DNA of 64,000 bases. It comes from Arenibaculum pallidiluteum (GTDB taxonomy: Bacteria > Pseudomonadota > Alphaproteobacteria > Azospirillales > Azospirillaceae). Both the position numbers and the translations under genes were made by a program. The notes beneath the pieces are model-generated. The model did not search any database. It saw only the letters and a list, made by a program, of their open reading frames with translations, and had not been told where the DNA came from. Positions 34,058-43,541 of this stretch are shown here, piece after piece (position 1 is the first letter of the stretch; the number at the start of each line of letters is the position of its first letter). The stretch spans positions 62,001 to 126,000 of the forward strand of contig NZ_JAFIQU010000008.1 in assembly GCF_017355985.1 (NCBI RefSeq). The letters are read 5' to 3'.

Positions 34058-35836
34058 TCACCCGAGATCGCGTGCCGAAGGTGACGCGGCGTCCCCGGAA
34101 TCCTCGACCTGGAGCCCCTCCCGCGACAGCCCGTCGAAACGCGGCATCAGCGACAGCAGTTCGCGCGTGTAGGGGTGCTGCGGCCGCTCGAAGAGATCCT
34201 CGGTCGCAGCGATCTCCAGCAGCCTGCCGTGCCGCATCACGCCGACCCGGTCGCACATCTGCCGGATCACCGGCAGGTCGTGGCTGATGAACAGCATGGT
34301 CAGGCGCAGCTCGTCCTGGAGGTCCTTCAGGAGGTTCAGGATCTGCGCCTGGATCGACACGTCCAGCGCCGAGGTCGGCTCGTCGCACACGAGGAACCGG
34401 GGACGGGTGGCAAGCGCGCGGGCGATGCAGATGCGCTGGCGCTGCCCGCCCGAGAACTCGTGCGGGAACTTCTCTGCGGCCCGGGCGCCCAGCCCCACAT
34501 GCTCCAGAAGGTCGCGGACCACCGTCTCGACCTCCCGCCGGCTGCCCGCGAGGCGGTGGAAGCGGATGGGCTCCGCGACGATGTCCATGACCCGCAGGCG
34601 CGGATTCAGCGACGAGAAGGGATCCTGGAAGATCATCTGGATCTGCCGCCGGAACGGATTCAGGTCGCGGTCCCGCGTCAGGGCGGAAACCTCCGTCCCG
34701 GCGAAGCGGATGCGGCCGGTGCTCGGCCGGTAGAGACCCGTGATCAGGCGGGCGATGGTCGACTTCCCGCTGCCGCTCTCGCCGACGAGGCCGAAGGTCT
34801 CGCCCTCGCCGATGGAGAAGGCCACGTCCTGGACGGCATCGAGGTAGCGGCGGTTGCGCGGCAGCCAGGCGTTGTTCATGGGGAACCGGATGCCCAGCCC
34901 CTCGATCTCCAGCAGCGGACCTCCGTCCCGGCCTGGAGCCTGCCCGAAGTCGCGCGAGCGGCCCAGCCAGTGCTCGCGCAGGGATAGCGTCGCCCGCGGC
35001 TTGCCGGCCAAGCCCTCGATATAGTCGACATAGGGGAAGCGATGCAGCCGCACATCCGGGCGCGGCACGGCGCCGATCAGCGCACGGGTGTAGGCGTGGT
35101 CGGGGTCGCCCAGGATCTTGGCGGTCGGCCCCTCCTCGACGACGCGGCCGCGATACATCACGGCCACACGGTCGGTGACTTCGGCGATCACGCCCATGTC
35201 GTGGGTGATGATGATCATGCCCACGCTGCGCTCGCGGCACAGGCGGCGCAGCAGGTCGAGGATCTGCGCCTGGATCGAGACGTCCAGCGCGGTGGTCGGC
35301 TCGTCCGCGATCACCACCTCGGGCTCGGCGCACAGTGCCAGCGCGATCACCACGCGCTGGCGCATGCCGCCCGAGAACTGGTGGGGGTACTGCTTCACCC
35401 GCAGCTCGGGCTCGGGAATGCCGACCTGCCGCAGCAGGTCCACCGCCCGGGACCTAGCCGCGGCCAGGTCGAGGCCGAGATGGATCTGGATCGTCTCGAC
35501 GAGTTGGCTCTCGATGGTCTGCAGCGGGTCGAGTGAGGTCAGCGGATCCTGGAAGATCATGCCGATCCGCCGGCCGCGGATCCGCCGCTTCTCGGCATCC
35601 GGCAGGTCGTCGATGCGCCGGCCGTCCAGGCGCACCTGTCCGCCGCCGATTTGCCCGGGCGGCTCCAGCAGCCCGATCACGGCGTTGCCGATCGTCGACT
35701 TGCCGGCCCCGGACTCGCCGACGACCCCGAGGATCTGCCCGGGCTCGACCGTCAGGGTGACGCCCGCCACCGCAACGAAGAGGCCGCGGCGGGTCGGGAA
35801 CTGGACCTCGAGGTCCCTGATCTCCAGGAGCGACAT
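34058..35836 (-). CDS. Fused DppD-DppF peptide ABC transporter ATPase
   Basis: 592 aa holding two ABC ATPases. First: VGESGAGKST, SGGMRQRV, IADEPTTALD. Second: VGESGSGKST, SGGQRQRI, VCDEPTSALD. Each carries an oligopeptide-type C-terminal extension (DPDHAYTRALIGAVPRPD; RPQHPYTRELLSLMPRFD). The fusion replaces separate DppD and DppF subunits. Ten bases after dppC. Confidence 0.93.
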   Translation of the reverse strand: MSLLEIRDLEVQFPTRRGLFVAVAGVTLTVEPGQILGVVGESGAGKSTIGNAVIGLLEPPGQIGGGQVRLDGRRIDDLPDAEKRRIRGRRIGMIFQDPLTSLDPLQTIESQLVETIQIHLGLDLAAARSRAVDLLRQVGIPEPELRVKQYPHQFSGGMRQRVVIALALCAEPEVVIADEPTTALDVSIQAQILDLLRRLCRERSVGMIIITHDMGVIAEVTDRVAVMYRGRVVEEGPTAKILGDPDHAYTRALIGAVPRPDVRLHRFPYVDYIEGLAGKPRATLSLREHWLGRSRDFGQAPGRDGGPLLEIEGLGIRFPMNNAWLPRNRRYLDAVQDVAFSIGEGETFGLVGESGSGKSTIARLITGLYRPSTGRIRFAGTEVSALTRDRDLNPFRRQIQMIFQDPFSSLNPRLRVMDIVAEPIRFHRLAGSRREVETVVRDLLEHVGLGARAAEKFPHEFSGGQRQRICIARALATRPRFLVCDEPTSALDVSIQAQILNLLKDLQDELRLTMLFISHDLPVIRQMCDRVGVMRHGRLLEIAATEDLFERPQHPYTRELLSLMPRFDGLSREGLQVEDSGDAASPSARDLG

Positions 35837-35846
35837 GGGTCCTGCC

Positions 35847-36782
35847 TCAGCGAAGCCTTGGATTGAGCGCGTCGCGGAGCCAGTCCCCCAGCAGATTCAC
35901 CGAGAGCACCAGCAGCACGAGGACGACCCCCGGAAAGATCGAGATCCACCATTGGCCCGAGAACAGGTACTCGTTGCCGAACCGGATCAGTGTCCCCAGC
36001 GAGGGAGAGGTCGGCGGCACGCCGACGCCGAGGAAGCTCAGCGTCGCCTCCGTGATGATGGCGATGGCGAGGTGGATCGTCGCGATGACGAGCACCGGTC
36101 CCATCACGTTGGGCAGGATGTGGCGCCGCAGGATGGTGGCGGGCCCGATCCCGATGATCTGGGCGGCCTGCACGTATTCCTTCCGGCTCTCGACCATGGT
36201 GGCCCCGCGCACCGTGCGCGCGTACTGCACCCAGCCCGAGAAGCCGATCGCGAAGACCAGCACGTAGAGCGCGAGGCTCTCGTGCAGGTCGCGCGGGAGC
36301 AGCCCGCGCGCTGCCCCGTCGATCAGCAGCGCGATCAGGATCGCCGGGAAGGAGAGCTGCACGTCGGCGACGCGCATGATCACCGCATCCAGCCGCCCGC
36401 CCACATAGCCGCTGACGAGCCCCAGCGACACGCCGATCAGGATGGACAGCAGAACCGAGGCGAAGCCCACCAGCAGCGAGATGCGGGCGCCATAGAGGAT
36501 CGCCGACAGCACGTCGCGCCCCTGGTCGTCGGTGCCCAGCGGATAGGCCGGATCGCCGCCCTCGGCCCAGACCGGGGGCAGGTTCGCCGCCATGATGTCG
36601 AGCGAGGCGAGGTCGAACGGGTTGTGCGGCGCGACCACAGGGGCCAGTAGCGCCCCCAGCACCAGCAGCAGGGCGACAAGGGCCGAGGCGATCGTGACCG
36701 GCGAGCCCTTGAAGCTGTGCCAGAGGTCGCTGTCCGCCAGGGATGCCAGCCTGCCGCGAGTCTCGGCCTGGATCTCCGCCAT
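35847..36782 (-). CDS. dppC: Peptide ABC transporter permease DppC
   Basis: 311 aa, about six membrane segments, N-terminal DppC-type domain (WHSFKGSPVTIASALVALLLV) and the EAA loop RKEYVQAAQIIGIGPATILRRHILPN. Three bases downstream of dppB. Confidence 0.92.
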   Translation of the reverse strand: MAEIQAETRGRLASLADSDLWHSFKGSPVTIASALVALLLVLGALLAPVVAPHNPFDLASLDIMAANLPPVWAEGGDPAYPLGTDDQGRDVLSAILYGARISLLVGFASVLLSILIGVSLGLVSGYVGGRLDAVIMRVADVQLSFPAILIALLIDGAARGLLPRDLHESLALYVLVFAIGFSGWVQYARTVRGATMVESRKEYVQAAQIIGIGPATILRRHILPNVMGPVLVIATIHLAIAIITEATLSFLGVGVPPTSPSLGTLIRFGNEYLFSGQWWISIFPGVVLVLLVLSVNLLGDWLRDALNPRLR

Positions 36783-36785
36783 GGC

Positions 36786-37763
36786 TCAGGCCCTTCCTCT
36801 GCGCACGCGCAGCCGCGGGTCGACCGCGAAGTACAGCAGGTCGACGATCAGGTTGATGAGGACGAAGAACAGCGCGATAAGGCACAGGTAGGCCGCCATG
36901 ACCGGGATATCGACGGTGCCGATGGCCTGGATGAACAGCAGGCCCATGCCGGGCCACTGGAAGACGCTCTCGGTGATGATCGAGAAAGCGATGATCGAGC
37001 CGAGCTGGAGGCCGGTGATCGTGATCACCGGCACCAGCGTGTTCCTGAGGGCGTGACGGAAGTTCACGAGCCGGCTGGGCAGGCCACGCGCGCGGCAGAA
37101 CTTGATGAAGTCGGCACGCAGCACCTCCAGCATCTCGGCGCGCACGAGCCGCATGATCAGCGTCATCTGGAACAGCGCCAGCGTGATCGCGGGCATGATC
37201 AGCGCCGCGAGCCCGGACCGCGTCAGCAGCCCCGTGCTCCACCAGCCGAGGTCGACGACTTCGCCGCGCCCGAAGGTCGGCAGCCAGCGCAGGATCACGC
37301 CGAAGACCAGGATCAGCAGGATGCCGATCAGGAAGGTCGGCAGCGACACGCCCACCAGGGACATCGTCATGAACGACTTGGCGAGCGCGCCGTCTCGGCG
37401 CAGGGCCGTGTAGACGCCCATGGGAATGCCGAGGGCCAGAGCCAGCACCATGGAGACGATCGAGAGCTCGAGCGTCGCCGGGAGGCGCTCGGCCAGCAGC
37501 TCGCTCACGGGCCGCCGGTGCCGGTAGGAGATCCCGAACTCGCCCTGCGCCGCATTCGCCACGAACCGGCCGTACTGGACCACGAAGGGATCGTTCAGCC
37601 CGAGCCGCTCCTTCAGCTCCTCGCGCTGCTGGAGCGTCGTGTCCTGGCCGACCATGGCGTTGATGGGGTCGCCGACGTAGCGGAACAGCGAGAAGGCGAT
37701 CAGCGCCACCGCCAGGATGACGAGCACGGACTGCAACACGCGTTGCAGGACGAAGGAGATCAT
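36786..37763 (-). CDS. dppB: Peptide ABC transporter permease DppB
   Basis: 325 aa, six membrane segments with the DppB opening MISFVLQRVLQSVLVILAVA and the EAA-type loop ADFIKFCRARGLPSRLVNFRHALRN. The ERLGLNDPFVVQYGRFV region is characteristic of nickel/dipeptide permeases. Confidence 0.92.
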   Translation of the reverse strand: MISFVLQRVLQSVLVILAVALIAFSLFRYVGDPINAMVGQDTTLQQREELKERLGLNDPFVVQYGRFVANAAQGEFGISYRHRRPVSELLAERLPATLELSIVSMVLALALGIPMGVYTALRRDGALAKSFMTMSLVGVSLPTFLIGILLILVFGVILRWLPTFGRGEVVDLGWWSTGLLTRSGLAALIMPAITLALFQMTLIMRLVRAEMLEVLRADFIKFCRARGLPSRLVNFRHALRNTLVPVITITGLQLGSIIAFSIITESVFQWPGMGLLFIQAIGTVDIPVMAAYLCLIALFFVLINLIVDLLYFAVDPRLRVRRGRA

Positions 37764-37841
37764 GGCGAATGGGCCTCCGGCCCGCGGGTCCCGCCTCCCT
37801 CGCGTCGAGGGCTGGAAGGATCCACGGGCCGCCTCGGGAAA

Positions 37842-39446
37842 TTACGGCAGCACGACCGAGCGGAGGTCGAGGACGTCGTCGGCGCGCTGGACCACCTTCA
37901 CGCCGTCGCGGACGCCCCAGGACATTGGCTGGGCGTGCAGCGGCAGATAGCCGTAGTCCGCCTTCACGATCTCCCAGGCCTCCTTGATCATCGCGTTGCG
38001 CTTGCCCTGGTCGGTCTCGCTGCCGACCTTCTCGGTCAGCGCGTCAACCTTGGGGTTGCAATAGCCGCCGAGGTTGAACAGGCCGGCCTGCGTGTCCTTG
38101 TTGCGGCACGACGCGAGGTTCAGCATCGAGTTGTGGGCATCAATGGACGCGGCGGTCCAGCCCAGCAGGTACATGCTGGTGTCGTAGCCGGCCTGCGCCA
38201 GCACCTTGCCGAAGTACTTGCCCTTGGTCTGGGCCAGCAGGTTCACCTTGATGCCGACGCGCGCCAGCATGCCCGCCACCGCCTGGCAGACCTTCTCGTC
38301 GTTGACGTAGCGGTCGTTCGGGCAGTCGAGCGAGACCTCGAAGCCGTTGGGATAGCCGGCCTCGGCCAGCAGCTTCTTCGCCTTGTCGGGGTCGGGCTTG
38401 TAGGGCTCGCCGAAGGACTTGTCATAGCCGTTGAGCTCGGGCGGGATCAGCGAGCCCAGCGGCACGGCGGCGCCGCGCATGATCTGCTTGTTGATGGCGT
38501 CCAGGTTCACGGCGCGCACCACGGCCTCGCGGACCCGGATGTCCTTGAAGGGGTTCTTGCCCTTGACGTTGGAATACAGAAGCTCGTCGCGCGCCTGGTC
38601 CATGCCGATGAAGATCGCGCGGGCCTCGGCGCCGGTCAGCGGGCTGACGCCCGGCGCCTGGTCCAGGCGGTCCCAGTCCTGCACCGGCACCGGCTGGATC
38701 ACGTCCATCTCGCCCGACAGCAGCGCCGCGACACGCGTCGCCGGCTGGGTGATGGGCGTGAACACGACCTCGTCCACGTTGGTCCTGATGCCCTTGTCCC
38801 AGTAGCTGGGGTTCCGCTTCAGGACGGTCCGCACGTCGGGCTGGCGCTCGGCCACCATGAAGGGACCGGTGCCGTTGGCGTTCAGGTTGGCGTAGTTGCC
38901 CTGGTTCGCGTTCTTGACGTTGGTCGCCTCGGTCGTGTTGTTCTGCTTCGACCAGTCCTCGTCCATGATGTAGAGGAAGACCCATTCCCGCGGCAGGATC
39001 GGGTTCGGCGACTTGGTGAGGACCTCGATCGTGAAGTCGTCGACCTTGCGGATCTCCGAGGCCTTGGCCCCGTAACCCTTCATGTCTGAGCCCTCGGTCA
39101 GCGAGCGCTTCCACGAGAAGATCACGTCGTCCGCGGTGAAGTCGCTGCCGTTGTGGAACTTCACGCCCCGGCGCAGGTGGAAGACCCACTTGTTGGGCTC
39201 GGGATTCTCCCACTTCTCGGCCAGCAGCGGCGTCAGCTGCAGCTTCTCGTCGTAGCCGACCAGGGGTTCGTAGATGTTGCTCTGGACGCCCAGCGTGAAG
39301 GTCTCGTTCAGACCGTGGGGATCCATGGTCGTGGCGTCGCCCTGGTAGGACCAGCGCAGGGTCTTGGCCTCGGCGGCGCCGGCGCAGAGCGCCCCCAGCA
39401 GGGCGATGGCGGCGGCGGATCGTCGAAGGGTCGCGGTGATGGTCAT
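37842..39446 (-). CDS. dppA: Peptide ABC transporter substrate-binding protein
   Basis: Periplasmic SBP family 5 protein, 534 aa. Signal peptide (AIALLGALCAGAAEA), then LRWSYQGDATTMDPHGLNETFTLGV and the family signature KWVFHLRRGVKFHNGSDFTADDVIFSW. Peptide or opine-like ligand cannot be told apart from sequence. Follows the argE-like gene by 83 bp. Confidence 0.92.
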   Translation of the reverse strand: MTITATLRRSAAAIALLGALCAGAAEAKTLRWSYQGDATTMDPHGLNETFTLGVQSNIYEPLVGYDEKLQLTPLLAEKWENPEPNKWVFHLRRGVKFHNGSDFTADDVIFSWKRSLTEGSDMKGYGAKASEIRKVDDFTIEVLTKSPNPILPREWVFLYIMDEDWSKQNNTTEATNVKNANQGNYANLNANGTGPFMVAERQPDVRTVLKRNPSYWDKGIRTNVDEVVFTPITQPATRVAALLSGEMDVIQPVPVQDWDRLDQAPGVSPLTGAEARAIFIGMDQARDELLYSNVKGKNPFKDIRVREAVVRAVNLDAINKQIMRGAAVPLGSLIPPELNGYDKSFGEPYKPDPDKAKKLLAEAGYPNGFEVSLDCPNDRYVNDEKVCQAVAGMLARVGIKVNLLAQTKGKYFGKVLAQAGYDTSMYLLGWTAASIDAHNSMLNLASCRNKDTQAGLFNLGGYCNPKVDALTEKVGSETDQGKRNAMIKEAWEIVKADYGYLPLHAQPMSWGVRDGVKVVQRADDVLDLRSVVLP

Positions 39447-39529
39447 GGCTGCTGCCTCCTGTTCCCTGTCTGGCGAATTGTCGTGGCCGGGCTATGCGGC
39501 TCTTGCCGGCCGCCTGCCGGACGGCCGCC

Positions 39530-40684
39530 TCACGCGGCCAGCCTGGAGATCATCCCACGCAGGAACCGCTCGCAGGCGGCGACCTGGGAGATCTCGATGA
39601 ACTCGTTGGGCTGGTGGGCCTGGTCGATGGAGCCGGGCCCGCACATCACGGTCGAGAATCCGGCCTCCTGGAACTGCCCTGCCTCGGCGCCGTAGGGCAC
39701 GACCGTCATCGCGTTGCGTCCGGTCAGCGCCCGGCAGATCTGCGCCGCCTCGCCCTCGGGCTCGGCGATCAGCCCGGGCGCGCCGGCCAGAAGCTCCGTC
39801 CGGATGTCGCATTCAGGCGCCACCGCGCGCATGGCCGGGAGCAGCCTCTCGCGGCAGAACGCCTCGACGCGCGCGATGTAGCGGTGGGCGTCGTCGCCGG
39901 GCACCGTGCGGATGTCCCAGAGGAACTCGCATTCCCGCGAGATGATGTTCAGCGCAGTCCCGCCCTGGATCTTGCCGACATGGAGCGTCGTGTAGGGAGG
40001 CTCGAACGGCGAGGCCGGATCCGCGGCCGCCCGGTTCTCGGCGCAGATGTCGTCGATGAAGGTAACGAGCCGCGCCGCCGTCATGACGGCGCTCGCCCCG
40101 CGCTGGAGCTGGCTCGAATGAGCCTCGTGGCCGATCACACGGGTGTGCAGCGCATAGCAGCCCTTGTGGGCCACCACGACCTCCATGCTGGTCGGCTCGC
40201 CGACGATCACGGCGCCCGGACGCGGCAGCTCCTCGACGATCCGGTGGATCATGAAGGGCGCGCCGATGCAGCCGACCTCCTCGTCATAGGAGAGGGCGAG
40301 ATGGACCGGGCGCCGAAGGCCGGCCTTCAGCATCTCGGGCACCAGCGCCAGCGCCACGGCCGGGAAGCTCTTCATGTCGGCGGTCCCGCGGCCGTAGAGG
40401 CGGCCGTCCCGCTCGACCAGCGAGAACGGATCGGTATCCCAGGCCTGCCCGTCCACGGGAACCACGTCCGTGTGCGCCGACAGGATGACACCGCCCTCGA
40501 CGCGCGGCCCGATGGTGGCGAAGAGGTTCGCCTTCTCGCCGTCCGGGCTGGGAACCAGGCGGCTCTCGATGCCGTGGCTGGCGAGATAGTCCCGCACCCA
40601 GTGGATCAGCGGCAGGTTGGACCGCCGCGAGACCGTGTCGAAGCCGACCAGCCGGGCGATCATCTCCCTCGAAATACCGTCCAA
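39530..40684 (-). CDS. argE: ArgE-type acetylornithine deacetylase/M20 peptidase
   Basis: M20 metallohydrolase, 384 aa. Zinc site: H in LSAHTDVVPVDG, Asp in YGRGTADMKSFPA, catalytic Glu-Glu in SYDEEVGCIGA, and late His in MCGPGSIDQAHQPNEFI. Closest to ArgE, but first in a peptide-uptake operon, so it may deacylate imported N-acyl amino acids. Start is TTG 40684 with AAGGA about 8 bases upstream; the ATG at 40663 has a ribosome site too close. Confidence 0.82.
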   Translation of the reverse strand: MDGISREMIARLVGFDTVSRRSNLPLIHWVRDYLASHGIESRLVPSPDGEKANLFATIGPRVEGGVILSAHTDVVPVDGQAWDTDPFSLVERDGRLYGRGTADMKSFPAVALALVPEMLKAGLRRPVHLALSYDEEVGCIGAPFMIHRIVEELPRPGAVIVGEPTSMEVVVAHKGCYALHTRVIGHEAHSSQLQRGASAVMTAARLVTFIDDICAENRAAADPASPFEPPYTTLHVGKIQGGTALNIISRECEFLWDIRTVPGDDAHRYIARVEAFCRERLLPAMRAVAPECDIRTELLAGAPGLIAEPEGEAAQICRALTGRNAMTVVPYGAEAGQFQEAGFSTVMCGPGSIDQAHQPNEFIEISQVAACERFLRGMISRLAA

Positions 40685-40801
40685 ACCCGCGTCCTTTCCC
40701 TGCCCACACCGCCCGCCGGCGGCCCGCCCGGAGCGAAAATTGCCGGTGAAACTATGAGGAGGGCGAAATCAGAGTGTCAAATAGCTTTTCCCGCACGATT
40801 C

Positions 40802-40816
40802 ATACGCAAATACTAT
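40802..40816. promoter_or_regulatory. Putative LysR binding site
   Basis: ATACGCAAATACTAT contains T-N11-A with an ATA/TAT dyad, the generic LysR motif, in the divergent promoter between argE and the LysR gene. Weak on its own. Confidence 0.4.
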
Positions 40817-40847
40817 GGATGTAACATGGATCCAGGATGAGGGCAGC

Positions 40848-41783
40848 ATGCGGTTCCGTCAGGTCGAGGCCTTCCGTGCGGCTATGATGACGGGCTCCGT
40901 CACGGGCGCGGCGAACCTGCTGTCGATCGCACAGCCCTCGGCCAGCCGACTGATCGCGGATCTCGAGAACGCCGTGGGCTTCCCGCTGTTCCGCAGGCAG
41001 GGAGGACGGCTCGCTCCGACGGACGAGGGGCTGCGCTTCTACAAGGCCGTGGACCGCGCGTTCCTGGGCCTCGAGACGCTGGAGCGCGCCGCCGAGCAGA
41101 TCCGCGAGGCGCGGACGGGCCAGCTCACGGTCTGCGCCCTGCCCGTCCTCTCCTCGGCGGTGATGCCGGGCGCCATCAAGCGCTTCCTGGCCCGGAACCC
41201 GCGAGTCGGCATCAGCCTGGAGGTGCTGCACCCGCCCGAGATCCAGGAGATGCTGCAGAACAGGCAGGCCGATCTCGCCATGTCCGTGCGCTTCGCCGTG
41301 GTGGCGGGGGTGCGCCAGGAGCCCCTGATCACCGTGCGATTCCTCTGCGCCCTGCCGGCAGGGCATCCCCTGGCCGAGAAGCCGGCGGTCTCGATCCACG
41401 ACTTCCACGACCAGGACTATGTCGGGCTCATGCCCTCGGTCCCGCTGGACTGGAGCCGCGTCGACCGCCTGTTCGAGGCGGCCGGCGTGCGCCCCCGGCG
41501 CATCGTTTCCACCCCGCACTCGCACACCGCCTATGCGCTGGTCGCCGCAGGGCTGGGCATCGCGCTGCTCGAGCCCTTTGCGGCGCAGACATGGACCGCC
41601 AACGGCGTCGTGCTCCGCCCCCTGGAGGTGGACCTGCGCTTCACCTACGCGCTGTGCCTGCCGGAGGCCGGCAGCGATTCGCCGCTCGTCCAGGATTTCG
41701 CCCGCTGCCTGCGCGCGCAGCTACGCGAGAGCCCGCCGGCTCTGAACGGCCCCGATGCCCTCATCGAGCCGGAAGCCGGATGA
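40848..41783 (+). CDS. LysR-family regulator of the peptide operon
   Basis: 311 aa. N-terminal HTH FRQVEAFRAAMMTGSVTGAANLLSIAQPSASRLIADLE and a PBP2-type ligand domain. Divergent from the argE-dpp operon, which it probably controls. ATG at 40848 fits the usual LysR opening; an upstream ATG at 40815 sits inside the putative operator. Confidence 0.85.
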   Translation: MRFRQVEAFRAAMMTGSVTGAANLLSIAQPSASRLIADLENAVGFPLFRRQGGRLAPTDEGLRFYKAVDRAFLGLETLERAAEQIREARTGQLTVCALPVLSSAVMPGAIKRFLARNPRVGISLEVLHPPEIQEMLQNRQADLAMSVRFAVVAGVRQEPLITVRFLCALPAGHPLAEKPAVSIHDFHDQDYVGLMPSVPLDWSRVDRLFEAAGVRPRRIVSTPHSHTAYALVAAGLGIALLEPFAAQTWTANGVVLRPLEVDLRFTYALCLPEAGSDSPLVQDFARCLRAQLRESPPALNGPDALIEPEAG

Positions 41784-41801
41784 TGCCCGCCCCATGTCGT
41801 C

Positions 41802-41818
41802 TTAATCATTTGTATTAA
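41802..41818. promoter_or_regulatory. AT-rich dyad in a promoter region
   Basis: TTAAT-N7-ATTAA stands in a short AT-rich stretch between the LysR gene and the lipoprotein transglycosylase. Could be a promoter or regulator site for the latter; no more can be said. Confidence 0.3.
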
Positions 41819-41898
41819 TCCAATCGAAAGGAGCTTTCCGGAGGTTAGAGGGTGCGAGCCTGCCCCGGGCCGCCCTGAGCCACAGCTGCACGGCCGAC

Positions 41899-43026
41899 AT
41901 GCTTCCGACCGAACTCCCCGCCCGCGCACTCCCCTTCGCCGGACAGATCCGCAGCTTCAGCCTTCTCGCCCTGACCGGAGCCGTGCTGAGCGCCTGCGCC
42001 GGGACCAGCATGCCGGCCCCGCCGCCGGTCGCGACGACGACCGCCGTAGCGCCTGCCCCAGCTGCGGCAGACGAGCCCACGGATCCCAAGGACCCCTGGG
42101 GCCGGCACATCCGCGAGGCGGCCGAGCGCTTCGACGTTCCCGAACTCTGGATCCGGGCGGTGATGAAGCGCGAGAGCGGCGGGCGAGCCTTCGTCGACGG
42201 CCGTCCGGTCACCAGCCCTGCCGGCGCGATTGGCCTGATGCAGGTGATGCCGGACACGTATGAGGAGCTGCGCTGGCGCTACGACCTCGGTCCCGACATG
42301 ACCGATCCACGCGACAACGTGCTGGCCGGCACCGCCTATATCCGAGAGCTCTACGAAGTCTTCGGCTCGCCGGGTTTCCTGGCGGCCTACAACTGCGGCC
42401 CCGGCTGCTACTACAAGCATCTGACCAGGAATCGGAAGCTGCCTGCGGAGACGCGGGCCTATCATGCGGCGCTGGCCCCGGTCGTCGGCAAGGCGGCGCC
42501 GCGCCGGCCCGACGAGATCCTGTCGACGAACACGCTCGTCGCCATTCTGCCCGACCTGCCCTCCACCAGCCCGCTGCAGGTCTCGGCCACGGCGCTGGCC
42601 CAGGTCAGCGAGGCCCGCGAGGCGCGCATGATCGCCCGGGCCGAGGACAAGGCGGCAGCCGTCGAGACCGTCGTCGTCGCCGTGACGCCACCGCCCGGCC
42701 GGCCGAAGCCGGGCATGTCCGCGCCGTCCGCCACCGCCGTGGCGATGGCCGAGCCGGCATCGCCCGCCCCCTCGGCGCGCCCCCTGTCTGCACCCGTCCT
42801 GTCCGCATCCGCCCGGCCCCGCGACGGTATGGACAGGGCGGCCCCCCGCGTGCAGGTCGCTGAGCTGGCCCCGCCTGCCGCACCCATTGCGCCAAAGGCC
42901 GTCGAGACCGATGCGGAGCCGCCGCGGCGCGTCGTCGTCCGCTTCGTCCCGCAGGGCGGCTGGAAAGCCTGCGGCAGCCTGGGCCGCACGTCCGGCGCCT
43001 GCGTCCCGGCCGAGGATCTGGACTGA
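41899..43026 (+). CDS. Lipoprotein lytic transglycosylase (SLT domain)
   Basis: 375 aa. Lipobox LSAC with C33 as lipidation site. The SLT domain runs about 65-175: catalytic E92 in VMKRESGG, GAIGLMQVMPDTYEELRWRYDLG, and AAYNCGPG. The remaining 200 residues are Ala/Pro/Val-rich with little order, ending with two Cys (KACGSLGRTSGACVP) that may pair. Cell-wall remodelling enzyme held at a membrane. Confidence 0.85.
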   Translation: MLPTELPARALPFAGQIRSFSLLALTGAVLSACAGTSMPAPPPVATTTAVAPAPAAADEPTDPKDPWGRHIREAAERFDVPELWIRAVMKRESGGRAFVDGRPVTSPAGAIGLMQVMPDTYEELRWRYDLGPDMTDPRDNVLAGTAYIRELYEVFGSPGFLAAYNCGPGCYYKHLTRNRKLPAETRAYHAALAPVVGKAAPRRPDEILSTNTLVAILPDLPSTSPLQVSATALAQVSEAREARMIARAEDKAAAVETVVVAVTPPPGRPKPGMSAPSATAVAMAEPASPAPSARPLSAPVLSASARPRDGMDRAAPRVQVAELAPPAAPIAPKAVETDAEPPRRVVVRFVPQGGWKACGSLGRTSGACVPAEDLD

Positions 43027-43076
43027 TGGCCGCACTGGCCATTTGAACGCCGGGCCGACGGCCGCAATGCCAAACA

Positions 43077-43124
43077 ATCATGTAGAGGCGGCACGGATTG
43101 ATATCCGCGCCGCCTCTACATGAT
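43077..43124. repeat. 48-nt near-perfect palindrome
   Basis: Arms begin ATCATGTAGAGGCGGC and end with its exact reverse complement; the inner part continues CGGAT/ATCCG. Left and right 24-mers agree at 21 of 24 positions. It lies 51 bp after the transglycosylase stop. No T-run follows either arm, so a simple intrinsic terminator is not obvious. Could end transcription, bind a dimeric protein, or be a relic of a small mobile repeat. Confidence 0.8.
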
Positions 43125-43223
43125 GGCTCATCCCCGTCACCGGTCACGGCGTGGCAGTTCACCTCCGGTTAAGCATCACACCCTATACCGCGCCGCACAT
43201 TCCTTCGCGATTTGAGGGGGAGC

Positions 43224-43541
43224 TTGACCTCCGCAGCATTTGCCAACGACACCAACGGGACGCGTGACGGCCTTCTGGCCCAGTGGCGAGGCGACTGGGC
43301 AACGAATCGCGGCGCCTTCTGCTTGGAGCTCGTCGGGACCGTGTCCTCGAACCTGGCATCGTTTCTGATCAGCCTGCTGGCAAGCGATCCTCCGATGCTG
43401 CCCATCTTCGTCCTGTGGCTCACCGGCGCCTCGACGATCCTGGCGTCCAGCGACATCCGGCAGAACGCGTTCATGATGCTTCTCAAGGGTCTCAAAGACG
43501 CGCTGAACGCCCCGGGGCTCGTGAATGCGCCGACCGCGTAG
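43224..43541 (+). CDS. Small two-helix membrane protein, TTG start
   Basis: 105 aa if started at TTG 43224, which has GAGGGGGAG just upstream. Two hydrophobic stretches (AFCLELVGTVSSNLASFLISLLA and MLPIFVLWLTGASTILA) suggest a membrane hairpin. The end, IRQNAFMMLLKGLKDALNAPGLVN, resembles small uncharacterised membrane proteins with an N-terminal ELVG-type helix. No ATG or GTG option exists, so the start is uncertain. Confidence 0.55.
   Translation: MTSAAFANDTNGTRDGLLAQWRGDWATNRGAFCLELVGTVSSNLASFLISLLASDPPMLPIFVLWLTGASTILASSDIRQNAFMMLLKGLKDALNAPGLVNAPTA

Noticed and set aside
36717..39089. 790-codon plus-strand frame
   Set aside because: Mirror of dppB and dppA; no recognisable protein features.
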